Assembly (NCBI RefSeq): GCF_009674675.1
Contig: NZ_WKJC01000001.1
Coordinates: 937,031-1,001,030 of the forward strand
DNA from: Kangiella sp. HZ709
Lineage (GTDB): Bacteria; Pseudomonadota; Gammaproteobacteria; Enterobacterales; Kangiellaceae
Length of the DNA stretch: 64,000 nt
Reading direction: 5' to 3'
The position numbers and the translations under genes are program-made. Numbering within the stretch: position 1 is the first letter of the stretch; each line of letters starts with the position of its first letter. Shown here in pieces: positions 18,046 to 26,235 of the stretch. The notes beneath the pieces are model-generated. The model did no database searches, was not told the origin of the DNA, and was given only the letters and a program-made list of their open reading frames with translations.

Positions 18046-19263
18046 ATGAAAAGAGTTGTAATTACAGGCATGGGCATAGTGTCTTGCCTTGGTAATAATG
18101 TTCAGCAAATAACTGATTCATTAAAAGCAGGTCGTTCCGGCATTAAAAAAATAGATGCATACGAAGAGTATGGCTTACGTAGTCACTTAGCAGGCAGGCC
18201 AGATATCGATATCAGCGAACATATCGATCGTAAAAAACTACGCTTTATGGGTGATGCCGCAGCCTACTCTTACATTGCCATGCAGCAAGCCATTGATGAC
18301 GCAGGTTTAACTGAAGACATGGTATCTAATCCACGTAGTGGGTTGATCATGGGCTCTGGTGGTGGTTCGCAAGGAACACAAGTAGAAGCCATTGATATTG
18401 CCAAAACGCGTGGTCCAAAACGTATTGGCCCTTATGCTGTTCCTAAAACTATGGGCTCCACAACTTCCGCTTGTCTTGCCACCCCTTTTAAAATACTTGG
18501 AATCAACTACAGCATTACCTCTGCTTGTGCCACTAGTGCCCATTGTATCGGTAATGCCTATGAGCAAATTCAGTTAGGCAAACAAGATATTATGTTTGCC
18601 GGTGGTGGTGAAGAAGAAGATTGGCGTTTAACGGTTTTATTTGATGCTATGGGCGCCCTTTCGAGCAAATACAATGATTCACCAGAGACTGCTTCTAGAC
18701 CTTACGATTCGACACGTGATGGCTTTGTTATTTCTTCTGGCGGCGGCTGTTTAGTGTTAGAAGAGTATGAGCATGCCAAGGCTCGCGGCGCAAAAATTTA
18801 TGCAGAGATCACTGGCTATGGCGCTACTTCAGATGGTTACGACATGGTAGCACCTTCTGGCGAAGGTGCTGCTCGCTGTATGCGGATGGCATTAGCAACA
18901 GCCAATCAAGATATCGATTATATTAATACTCACGGTACTAGCACCCCAGTTGGTGACACTGCCGAATTGGGAGCCATTCAAGAAGTATTTGCTGGTAAAG
19001 AAAAACTTCCTTATATAGGTTCGACTAAATCCCTAGCAGGTCATTCGCTTGGTGCAACCGGTGTGCATGAAGCTATTTACTCGCTAGTCATGATGCAAGA
19101 TAGCTTTATTGCCGCTTCTGCCAACATCACTGAATTAGATGAAAAGGCCGAAGGTTTACCTATTGTGAGAGAGCGCGTAGATAATGCTAATATTCAAAGT
19201 TTCTTATCCAACAGTTTTGGTTTTGGCGGTACTAACTGCTCGTTAGTGTTTGAAAAACTATAA
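18046..19263 (+). CDS. fabB: 3-oxoacyl-ACP synthase I FabB
   Basis: FabB elongates the cis-3-decenoyl-ACP made by FabA and is needed for unsaturated fatty acids. The 405 residues have the usual thiolase-fold sites: Cys in [13 protein letters not shown] near 163, His in [11 protein letters not shown] near 300 and His in [12 protein letters not shown] near 335. Its place behind fabA, as in pseudomonads, supports FabB rather than FabF. Confidence 0.97.
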   Translation: MKRVVITGMGIVSCLGNNVQQITDSLKAGRSGIKKIDAYEEYGLRSHLAGRPDIDISEHIDRKKLRFMGDAAAYSYIAMQQAIDDAGLTEDMVSNPRSGLIMGSGGGSQGTQVEAIDIAKTRGPKRIGPYAVPKTMGSTTSACLATPFKILGINYSITSACATSAHCIGNAYEQIQLGKQDIMFAGGGEEEDWRLTVLFDAMGALSSKYNDSPETASRPYDSTRDGFVISSGGGCLVLEEYEHAKARGAKIYAEITGYGATSDGYDMVAPSGEGAARCMRMALATANQDIDYINTHGTSTPVGDTAELGAIQEVFAGKEKLPYIGSTKSLAGHSLGATGVHEAIYSLVMMQDSFIAASANITELDEKAEGLPIVRERVDNANIQSFLSNSFGFGGTNCSLVFEKL

Positions 19264-19280
19264 TTCTAGTTCTAAAAATA

Positions 19281-19309
19281 AAAAAAGGCGCTTAAAGCGC
19301 CTTTTTTTA
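19281..19309. terminator. Bidirectional terminator after fabB
   Basis: Stem AGGCGCTT / AAGCGCCT-type hairpin (19286-19302) with A-run before and seven T after. It stands between convergent fabB and the methyltransferase-like gene. Confidence 0.9.
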
Positions 19310-19322
19310 TAGAAAGTGGAAA

Positions 19323-20093
19323 TTAAGGTTTCCTAAATTTTAGAGTCCAGCGATCCGTTTTACCTGTCACTGTTTCGTGCCCTACTTCTTTAGTTAAATC
19401 GTCCGCTTCTTTGTAGTGGAGCATTGAGTAGTCAACTAATACAAAGCCAGCATCTTGAATTTCTTTAATCGCTAAAACTGGATCAATTCGGCGACGCATA
19501 TCAGCACTAAAAGGCGTCATATGACGACGAGTGTGATCAATAACGCCATAGATACCGCCTGATTTAAGTGCTTTAAAAGCAGCTTTATTCATACTCATGC
19601 GGCCAGTTTTATCAAAGTTATGATAGTTACGGAATGTTAGCACCATATCCACAGGCTCAACATCAAACTCGAACTCTTCTACACTGCTTAAACGAAGCTC
19701 TTCATTACGACTCGCTTTAATTTCAGCGTCCAAAATCTCCATTTTTTCGAAGCCCGGTTTATCGGCTAAGCTTTTACCCATACGTCCAGCAAACATACCG
19801 GCATAATATTTACCCTTTTCGGCCAAAGTTGGCGCTAGTAATTTTGAATACCAACCGCCACCAGGGATCAGCTCAATGACCGACATATCATCACGGAAAT
19901 CAAAAAATTCTAGCGTTTCAATAGGCTTACGATTCGTATCGCGCTTAATATCGGCTTCACCACGAACTTCAGCTTTCATCGCCTTAGTCATAGTCACTTT
20001 CCAAGAAGCCATTTTCTCTTTTGCTATAAGGTTAGAACTAGTCAATGCTAAACCAAGCCCTAAAGCCACAGCTGCTGTAATCATTTTTTTCAT
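19323..20093 (-). CDS. Exported methyltransferase-like protein
   Basis: A 256-residue protein with a signal peptide (MKKMITAAVALGLGLALTSSNLIA) and a class I methyltransferase-like domain: motif I is VIELIPGGGWYSKLLAP near 69, and a later VDMVLTFRNYHNFD near 148. It resembles predicted SAM-dependent methyltransferases of the COG4798 type. The start at 20093 follows a GGGGA site 5 nt upstream. Export of a SAM enzyme is odd, because SAM is not expected in the periplasm; it may bind another ligand. Confidence 0.75.
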   Translation of the reverse strand: MKKMITAAVALGLGLALTSSNLIAKEKMASWKVTMTKAMKAEVRGEADIKRDTNRKPIETLEFFDFRDDMSVIELIPGGGWYSKLLAPTLAEKGKYYAGMFAGRMGKSLADKPGFEKMEILDAEIKASRNEELRLSSVEEFEFDVEPVDMVLTFRNYHNFDKTGRMSMNKAAFKALKSGGIYGVIDHTRRHMTPFSADMRRRIDPVLAIKEIQDAGFVLVDYSMLHYKEADDLTKEVGHETVTGKTDRWTLKFRKP

Positions 20094-20172
20094 TGGGATC
20101 CCCATTCATTAAAAGTCGACATATTAAACATTAAAGATGAATAAGCTGTCAAAACGCTACAATTAGTATTAA

Positions 20173-20430
20173 TTATTTTAACTGGTCTATTTTTAAAATT
20201 TTTTGATAGAAGTCTTCTTTTTCAAAAGCATTTTTGGCTTCAAGCTTATATTTATTGTGAAAGAACACCGATAAATGCACCTTATCATCGGTCAACTCAA
20301 TGGTGTAACCGTCGTAACTAGCCACCGCAAACAAGCCTTTATAGAAAGTACGAGCCCCTTGCTTCTCCCCTCTTTCCAAAACCTTCTGATAGACGCTTAA
20401 AATAGTTTTAATGTCATGTTCTATGCTCAA
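20173..20430 (-). CDS. Small DUF3081-like protein
   Basis: An 85-residue soluble protein with no signal or membrane segment. The middle part, ASYDGYTIELTDDKVHLSVF followed by FHNKY, resembles DUF3081 proteins of other marine gammaproteobacteria as I recall them. The function is unknown. It stands alone, about 80 bp upstream of the exported methyltransferase-like gene and in the same direction. Confidence 0.5.
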   Translation of the reverse strand: MSIEHDIKTILSVYQKVLERGEKQGARTFYKGLFAVASYDGYTIELTDDKVHLSVFFHNKYKLEAKNAFEKEDFYQKILKIDQLK

Positions 20431-20540
20431 TAGTTACACCTCTGCTTTGATAATGATATGAAATTAACGGTAAATAGGGTGTGAAAGCTATCGGCCTGAA
20501 TAGAAAAAAAGAAATAATAATCAAATTAACGATAGGCACA

Positions 20541-20569
20541 AAAAAACTCGCTTAAAGCGAGTTTTTTTT
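20541..20569 (-). terminator. Rho-independent terminator after the lipoprotein pair
   Basis: Stem AACTCGCTT / AAGCGAGTT (20545-20563) with an A-run and T-run on either side. On the minus strand it ends transcription just past the 140-residue lipoprotein gene. Confidence 0.88.
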
Positions 20570-20990
20570 ATTTAGAATGACAACTTACTCCACCTAAAGA
20601 ATCCTCAAAATCTACTCCAGTTACTTTATTATCATTTTTCTTAACGACTTCAATAAAGCAACCTCCTTGAAGCAACTCAAGGTTGACTATGTACTTTTGA
20701 TTTTCCAAAGGAATAAAAGATGCTTTAGGGCCACACGAATAACTCATGTAGCCATGATCCATATAGACCCATTTCATTATAGTAATTCTTTCATTAGCAG
20801 GCACTTTTAATAAACCTGACTTTTTATCTAATGGTACATCATAAAAAGTTGAGTCTTTACATATACTAACAGAACCTAAACCCATGTTTTCTACATAGGC
20901 AATTTTTTCACCGTCTTGGAACTTATACTTCTCCATACAACCGGTAAATAATAAACTGGCAAAAACAATGATAGTCAGCTTAATTTTCAT
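20568..20990 (-). CDS. Small lipoprotein of unknown function
   Basis: A 140-residue protein with a lipoprotein signal (FASLLFTGC, Cys near residue 18). The mature part holds four further cysteines that could form disulfides (SICKDST, YSCGPKA, GGCFIEV, VSCHSK). I do not recognise the family. Its start overlaps the stop of the upstream lipoprotein by 4 bp, so translation of the two is probably coupled. Confidence 0.65.
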   Translation of the reverse strand: MKIKLTIIVFASLLFTGCMEKYKFQDGEKIAYVENMGLGSVSICKDSTFYDVPLDKKSGLLKVPANERITIMKWVYMDHGYMSYSCGPKASFIPLENQKYIVNLELLQGGCFIEVVKKNDNKVTGVDFEDSLGGVSCHSK

Positions 20991-21430
20991 GATTTACCTC
21001 TCTTATTTTTTTCTTTTTTTGGCGGATTGACTATGTGATTATACTTTTCAATCACTTCATCAGCATTTAGAGAGTTTTCATTTGGGTTTTCTAACAACAA
21101 AACGTATGCAAATGCAGTTGGTTTGCCTCCCACAGAGCCAAGCATAACTGTATCACTTGTTATATCCTTTGAAGCATTTATCAAACTAGTATACATTTGG
21201 AAAAAGCTCTTCCCTTGTTCTTTTGTATATTCTGCTGAGCGATAAAGCGCATAAATTTTAGCTGTTTCATGCTCAATAAAACCATTACCTGAAAAGTATA
21301 CTTTTGTGAGTTTTCCTGGGCCTGGGGTTTCATCGAAGCCTCCAGACCAAGAAAATAAACCCGAGCTTTGATAAGGTGTTGCACATCCATTAAGCAATAA
21401 GAATATAAATATAATAATTATTTTTTTCAT
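20987..21430 (-). CDS. CC0125/CC1285-like lipoprotein
   Basis: A 147-residue protein with lipobox LLLNGC (Cys near 16) followed by ATPYQ. The pattern TPYQ, GGFDET, VYFSGNGF, ALYRSAEYT matches the CC0125/CC1285 lipoprotein family as I recall it; these are small envelope proteins of unknown role. AGGAGG precedes the ATG. It is the first gene of a two-gene lipoprotein unit and starts only 20 bp after lysS, in the same direction. Confidence 0.65.
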   Translation of the reverse strand: MKKIIIIFIFLLLNGCATPYQSSGLFSWSGGFDETPGPGKLTKVYFSGNGFIEHETAKIYALYRSAEYTKEQGKSFFQMYTSLINASKDITSDTVMLGSVGGKPTAFAYVLLLENPNENSLNADEVIEKYNHIVNPPKKEKNKRGKS

Positions 21431-21450
21431 TTTCCCTCCTAAGTTAGTAT

Positions 21451-22950
21451 TTATTCTGGTCTCATGTGAGGGAATAGTAACACGTCACGAATACTTGGCG
21501 AATCCGTCAACAACATTACCAAACGATCAATACCAATACCTTCGCCTGCAGTTGGTGGTAAGCCATATTCTAAAGCGCGTATATAGTCCGCATCAAAATG
21601 CATCGCTTCATCATCACCGGCATCCTTTGCTTCCACTTGCGCTTTGAAACGCTCAGCTTGATCTTCCGCGTCATTCAGCTCCGAGAAACCATTGGCTAAC
21701 TCGCGACCGCCAGCAAAAAACTCAAAACGATCAGTAATGAACGGATTATCATCATTGCGTCTTGCTAAAGGCGATACTTCCGCTGGATATTCTGTAATAA
21801 AGGTCGGTTGAATTAATTTGTCTTCTGCTAGTTCTTCGAAGATTTCGATTTGAACTTTGCCTAAGCCCCAAGAGTCTTCAAGTTTTACATGGAATTTTTT
21901 AGCCACTTCACGCGCCGAATCTATATCATTTAATTGCTCAAGGCTGATTTCTGGCTGATGTTTTATAATGGCTTCTAAAACCGACATACGTTCGAAAGGT
22001 TTACCGAAATCGTATGTAGCCCCAGCAGATTCAAATACCGTTTTTCCTAACACTTGTTCAACAGTGTAACGCAGCATATCTTCGGTGAGGTTCATCAAAT
22101 CTTGATAGTCTGCATAGCCCCAATAAAATTCCAACATAGTGAATTCAGGGTTATGACGAGTAGATAAGCCTTCATTACGGAAGTTACGGTTGATTTCATA
22201 CACTTTCTCTAAACCGCCAACGACCAATCGCTTTAAATACAGCTCAGGAGCAACACGCAAGAATAAAGGCATATCCAGTGCATTATGATGGGTTTCAAAT
22301 GGACGCGCAGTGGCGCCACCTGGAATCACGTGCATCATTGGAGTTTCTACTTCTAAAAAGTCACGTGCTTCTAAGAAATCACGAATCGCTTTAACCACTT
22401 TTGAGCGCGCCACAAAAGTTGCTCGCGAATCTTCATTCACGATCAAATCCACATAACGCTGACGGTAGCGAGTTTCTTGATCCGCAAGACCGCCCCATTT
22501 ATCTGGTAATGGACGTAACGATTTTGTTAATAGTTGAATCGATGAGGCTTTGACTGAAAGCTCACCTTTATTGGTTTTAAAAACAGTTCCTTCGATACCG
22601 ACAATGTCACCGATATCCCAAGTTTTAAAATCATCATAAACTTCATCGCCAACTTGATCTTTACGCACGTAAGACTGGATACGTCCTGACATATCTTGAA
22701 TGGTGATAAAAGAAGCTTTACCCATATTACGGAATAACATGATACGGCCAGCAACCTTCACCTTCTTACCGATTTCTTCTAATTCTGGTTTTTCAATTTC
22801 ACCAAATTCAGCAATAACATCAGCCGCAACCGTGTCACGTCTAAAATCATTCGGGAAGGCAATCCCCTGTTTTCGTTTTGCCGCTAACTTCTCTTTACGT
22901 AAAGTAATTTGCTCGTTAACGTCAACTACTGGGGTTTCTTGATTGCTCAT
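21451..22950 (-). CDS. lysS: Lysyl-tRNA synthetase, class II
   Basis: LysS charges tRNA-Lys. The 499 residues show an N-terminal OB-fold anticodon domain ([18 protein letters not shown]), class II motif 2 ([20 protein letters not shown], near 265-284) and motif 3 ([20 protein letters not shown] near 470). It follows prfB in the same direction, the conserved prfB-lysS pair, but with 194 bp between them that contain a palindromic element. Confidence 0.98.
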   Translation of the reverse strand: MSNQETPVVDVNEQITLRKEKLAAKRKQGIAFPNDFRRDTVAADVIAEFGEIEKPELEEIGKKVKVAGRIMLFRNMGKASFITIQDMSGRIQSYVRKDQVGDEVYDDFKTWDIGDIVGIEGTVFKTNKGELSVKASSIQLLTKSLRPLPDKWGGLADQETRYRQRYVDLIVNEDSRATFVARSKVVKAIRDFLEARDFLEVETPMMHVIPGGATARPFETHHNALDMPLFLRVAPELYLKRLVVGGLEKVYEINRNFRNEGLSTRHNPEFTMLEFYWGYADYQDLMNLTEDMLRYTVEQVLGKTVFESAGATYDFGKPFERMSVLEAIIKHQPEISLEQLNDIDSAREVAKKFHVKLEDSWGLGKVQIEIFEELAEDKLIQPTFITEYPAEVSPLARRNDDNPFITDRFEFFAGGRELANGFSELNDAEDQAERFKAQVEAKDAGDDEAMHFDADYIRALEYGLPPTAGEGIGIDRLVMLLTDSPSIRDVLLFPHMRPE

Positions 22951-23019
22951 GTTTTTTGTTTCACCTCTTTCATCATTATGATGATAGTTTTTAAATTATC
23001 TCTCTAAATTTGTACCAAT

Positions 23020-23145
23020 ATCTAAGCGTTATGAGCGCAGCAAAGGCAAGGCTTTCATGAATTATAACGCGGAGATTACCTATAAGGTAATTGAGCATTT
23101 AGAATTCATGTATAACGCAGCACTTGCAAGCGCAATAGCTTAGAT
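23020..23145. repeat. 126-bp long imperfect palindrome (MITE-like element)
   Basis: Concentric inverted repeats share one centre near 23083: ATCTAAGC / GCTTAGAT (23020-23027, 23138-23145), CATGAATT / AATTCATG (23056-23063, 23103-23110) and ATTACC / GGTAAT (23075-23080, 23086-23091). Weaker pairing joins the arms between. It ends on the first base of the prfB stop codon complement. It codes for nothing and looks like a miniature palindromic repeat; copy number cannot be judged from this window. Confidence 0.6.
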
Positions 23146-24243
23146 TAAACGCCGGCTTTAAGGCTGGCCTCTATAAAGCTATCCAAGTCACCATCTAATA
23201 CCGCTTGAGTATTACTCGACTCGTGACCTGTTCGTAAATCTTTAATTCTTGATTGATCTAATACATAAGATCGGATCTGACTACCCCAACCGATATCCGA
23301 TTTACCATCTTCCATAGCTTGTTGTTCGGCTTGTTGCTTTTGGATTTCTAATTCGTACAACTTAGCTTTTAACATCTTCATCGCTTCAGCGCGATTTTTA
23401 TGCTGCGAACGGTCATTCTGACATTGCACTACCGTATTGGTTGGAATGTGAGTAATGCGTATAGCTGAATCGGTTTTATTGACGTGCTGACCACCTGCGC
23501 CTGAAGCCCTAAAAGTATCAGTTCTTAAATCCGCAGGATTAATCTCAATATCAATATCATCATCCACTTCTGGATAAACAAAAACTGAAGCAAATGAAGT
23601 ATGACGCTTACTGTTTGAATCAAAAGGCGATTTGCGCACTAAACGGTGAACACCTGTCTCAGTTCGCATCCAACCGTAAGCGTATTCACCGGAAACTTTA
23701 ATGGTCGCATTTTTAAGACCAGCCACCTCGCCTGCTGACTCTTCAGTAATCTCAACTTTAAAACCACGACTCTCAGCCCAGCGTAAATACATACGGAAAA
23801 TCATACTGGCCCAATCTTGGGCTTCGGTACCACCAGAGCCTGACTGAATATCAAGGTAACAATTGTTCTCGTCCATCTCACCAGAGAACATGCGACGAAA
23901 CTCTAGCTTGGCTAATCTCTTTTCGAAGTCACCGGCTTCTTCTTCAATCATCTCTACCGAATCAGCATCGTTTTCTTCAACTGACATTTCCAATAAATCT
24001 TGATTATCCGCGATACCTTCTTCTAGCTTAAGAATGGTTTCGACAACCTCTTCTAATTTAGCGCGTTCTTGGCCTAATGCTTGAGCTCGCTCCTGATCAT
24101 TCCATACATCAGGCTGCTCTAATTCGCGGGAAACTTCTTCTAAACGTTCTTGCTTAATATCGAAGTCAAAGGTACCCCCTCAGCGTTATCAAACGCTCAG
24201 CCATACCTTTTAAATGTTCTCTTATAGGATTTACTTCTAACAT
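23145..24243 (-). CDS. prfB: Peptide chain release factor 2, with programmed +1 frameshift
   Basis: RF2 ends translation at UAA and UGA. An ATG at 24243 opens a 25-codon frame that stops at TGA (24168-24166); reading continues in the +1 frame at GAC (24167-24165), giving 365 residues in total, the E. coli length. The shift site is CTT TGA C with AGGGGG (24180-24175) just upstream, as in the autoregulatory site known from E. coli. SPF tripeptide ([12 protein letters not shown]) and GGQ motif ([15 protein letters not shown]) are present. Confidence 0.97.
24163..24180 (-). promoter_or_regulatory. prfB +1 programmed frameshift site
   Basis: The minus strand reads AGGGGG TAC CTT TGA C. The internal Shine-Dalgarno-like AGGGGG, the slippery CTT and the in-frame TGA have the spacing of the E. 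coli RF2 site. Low RF2 slows stopping at this TGA and favours the shift, so the protein sets its own level. Confidence 0.95.
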
Positions 24244-24384
24244 TGTTATGATTCTTCTATATTACCGCCGGCAGAGCCACTATAGTCAATGCCATAAAAG
24301 TCGTGTATTTTATCGGATATAGTGAAAGGTGCCTAGCCAAATTCTGCTTGGAAAGTCACTAAATTCAATAAAATAGCAAACTTT

Positions 24385-25020
24385 ATGCCAAATCAAACTT
24401 ACCCGCCGTCAATCCACCTTGAAAATGACTTAGATAAACTGCTACCGCTCATCCAGCAGTTTCCTTTCGCCACCCTGATTTCTAGTCATAATGATGAAAT
24501 TGAAGTCACTCAAGCACCGCTAGTGATTGAACAATCGGCTGGCAAAATCTATCTGCATGGTCATCTGGCAGGCGATAACCCTCATGGCGACCTTTTAAAT
24601 AACAGCAAAGTCACCGTTATTTTTCACGGCCCAAACTGTTATATCTCTCCTAACGATTATGCCAGCAAGCAACTGCCTACTTGGAATAGCGTATCGGTGC
24701 ATATCAAAGGGAATTGCCAAACCACCAAAGAGCCCGACGAGCTTTATCGAATACTCAAAATAATGGCCGAGCAATTTGAACAAGATAGTCCATCCGCTCA
24801 ACCTAATTATCAGATACAGCGCAGCGAAGAAAAAACCGCCCGCCTCATCCACCATATTACCGGCTTTAAAATTGAAGTCGCCGAAATAATTGGGCGCTAT
24901 AAATTATCAAAAGATAAGTCCGAAGAGGATATGAAGTTAGCGGCCGAAAAATTAAAAGCCAATGCAAATCAAAGGGTAGATGAATTATTAAGCAAAGTCC
25001 TTCTACTACATGAAACATAA
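24385..25020 (+). CDS. FMN-binding negative regulator, PaiB family
   Basis: A 211-residue PaiB-like protein. Typical motifs are FATLISS near 28, LHGHLAGDNPH near 54, and PTWNSVSVHIKG near 92. PaiB proteins have a split-barrel FMN-binding fold and were named for repression of protease genes in Bacillus; DNA binding is not obvious from sequence. It is divergent from prfB and has no partner gene downstream in the same unit, because the cassette array follows. Confidence 0.88.
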   Translation: MPNQTYPPSIHLENDLDKLLPLIQQFPFATLISSHNDEIEVTQAPLVIEQSAGKIYLHGHLAGDNPHGDLLNNSKVTVIFHGPNCYISPNDYASKQLPTWNSVSVHIKGNCQTTKEPDELYRILKIMAEQFEQDSPSAQPNYQIQRSEEKTARLIHHITGFKIEVAEIIGRYKLSKDKSEEDMKLAAEKLKANANQRVDELLSKVLLLHET

Positions 25021-25225
25021 AGCTATCTTATTAAACAAAATAACCTCCCCTTTTCTTTTATTAAGCCCTTGATTTTGTTATGGTTTGTAAAACACTACGG
25101 GAACCAAATTGTCCGCTTTCAAGGGGTAATTAAGAGCAAAAGGGATCTGAGAAATAAATGTTTTATAAATCAATCAATTATGTGCGATGTCGCATATACA
25201 CCTGTTATGTGTCAAAGGAGGACTA

Positions 25226-25447
25226 ATGTCTGAGCCGAAAGATAGGGTGGTTGTTGCTAGTGATGTTAACCCTCGTGACGGCATTGGCGTTGAAATTTAT
25301 CGAGATGACGAACTTGTAGTTGAGATATTTCGAGATGATACAAATAGAACTCGTACCGTTACTGTTTTCAAAGAATCTATCTCTTTAGAACTAATGGAAG
25401 AGTGTATTCAAACTTTTAAAAAAAAGAAATTCCGTGGGATTTCATAG
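25226..25447 (+). CDS. Cassette 1 protein, unknown function
   Basis: A 73-residue soluble acidic/basic protein starting MSEPKDRVVVASDVNPRDGI. AGGAGG stands 5-10 bases before the ATG at 25226, which decides the start; a longer reading from 25187 would cross the cassette junction. There is a duplicated phrase (VEIYRDDELV then VEIFRDDTNR), and the tail is lysine rich. No signal or membrane segment. I do not recognise the family. It starts 21 bp after the recombination point, as cassette genes usually do. Confidence 0.75.
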   Translation: MSEPKDRVVVASDVNPRDGIGVEIYRDDELVVEIFRDDTNRTRTVTVFKESISLELMEECIQTFKKKKFRGIS

Positions 25448-25463
25448 ATTATGACGAGTAAAC

Positions 25464-25523
25464 ACATAACAAGAAAAGGCAGGATGCACGCGCTACCGCG
25501 CGTCGCTGCTTTAAGCGTTATGC
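25464..25523 (+). other. attC site 1 (cassette 1), 60 bp
   Basis: From ACATAAC to GTTATGC, with TAACAA at the left. Between the cores a hairpin forms: GCAG / CTGC and ACGCGC / GCGCGT around loop TACC, with unpaired GATGC against CG, the kind of extrahelical bases that set attC strand choice. Size and layout match short '59-base elements'. Confidence 0.82.
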
Positions 25524-25537
25524 GTCAAGAGGTTTTT

Positions 25538-26086
25538 ATGCGTAATTTAAGTATTGTTTTAATTTTTATTAGTTACCTCCCACTCGTTTCACTTGCTGAT
25601 CAACAAAGTGTTGTTCCGTTGAAAGTTGGAAATGAATGGAACTATGTCGTTAATAACAGCGAAGACAACATTCGTAAATCTGAAATCCTCAAGAAAGAAA
25701 CAATTGATGGTGTAGATTGGTATCTATCGCAAGAGTTTGGAGACTTGTTTTGGGTTTCAAACCAAGAAGCGGGGCAGTTTGAAGCGATAAATAGTTTTGG
25801 TGAGATGAAACTTCAAAGTGATCCTCTTGAACAAGAGCTTATACTCAAATTCCATGATGGTAAGAAGTTTTCATATAGCACCAGTGGTGGAGATATACAA
25901 GTTGAGCCATGTGAGGAAAAATTGGTAGTTCCCGCCGGCGAGTTTGAATGTGTAAAATACACGTTTGATCTTGGCGGAGGTGATTATTCAGTGAGTTACT
26001 ATTCAGTTGGAGTTGGCCTAATTAAGAACGAGTTTAAAACCAATGAATCAGTTGAAGTTTCTGAGCTCAGCTCATTTAAGCTCTAG
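25538..26086 (+). CDS. Cassette 2 protein, exported, unknown function
   Basis: A 182-residue protein with a signal peptide (MRNLSIVLIFISYLPLVSLA). The mature domain is rich in beta-type segments (KVGNEWNYVV, TIDGVDWYLS, FWVSNQEAGQF, GLIKNEF) and holds two cysteines (EPCEEKL, FECVKY). AAGAGG precedes the ATG at 25538; the longer frame from 25451 runs through attC1 and is rejected. I do not recognise the family; it resembles small outer-envelope proteins that read NEW(N/T)Y near the start. Confidence 0.75.
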   Translation: MRNLSIVLIFISYLPLVSLADQQSVVPLKVGNEWNYVVNNSEDNIRKSEILKKETIDGVDWYLSQEFGDLFWVSNQEAGQFEAINSFGEMKLQSDPLEQELILKFHDGKKFSYSTSGGDIQVEPCEEKLVVPAGEFECVKYTFDLGGGDYSVSYYSVGVGLIKNEFKTNESVEVSELSSFKL

Positions 26087-26088
26087 AC

Positions 26089-26229
26089 GCATAACAATGC
26101 AATGAAGTACGCTCCAGTACCTGACGATGCTTCCGCCGGACATTTCACTGCGGGTAGCAATTTGTGCGTTATTTCATTCTCGCACAAATTACGTCCCTCC
26201 GTAAAATGCCGCTTATTGCGACGTTAGGG
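26089..26229 (+). other. attC site 2 (cassette 2), 141 bp
   Basis: From GCATAAC to GTTAGGG. A 28-nt arm at 26141-26168 pairs with 26181-26208 at 22 of 28 positions, leaving a 12-nt loop; GCAAT near each end also pairs. About 28 bases on the left arm have no partner, so the fold is lopsided. The core sequences still match the flanking cassettes exactly. Confidence 0.75.
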
Positions 26230-26235
26230 CGCAAA

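Noticed and set aside
23145-24243. In-frame TGA in prfB as a sign of a pseudogene
   Set aside because: The stop is the programmed +1 frameshift of RF2, with the AGGGGG and CTT TGA C elements, and the restored protein is full length.
25183-25194. TGCGATGTCGCA palindrome as an upstream attC
   Set aside because: It lacks a TAACAA core and a proper spacing to GTTATGT; it may be an ordinary hairpin.
25451-25537. N-terminal extension of the cassette 2 protein
   Set aside because: It would translate attC1. The ATG at 25538 opens on a signal peptide with its own ribosome site.
26167-26173. GTTATTT as the right end of attC2
   Set aside because: It does not fit GTTRRRY, and the next cassette's own left core is CCCTAAC, which matches GTTAGGG at 26223 and not this site.
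26164-26235. N-terminal extension of the cassette 3 protein
   Set aside because: It runs through the attC2 hairpin; the ATG at 26236 begins with a signal peptide.
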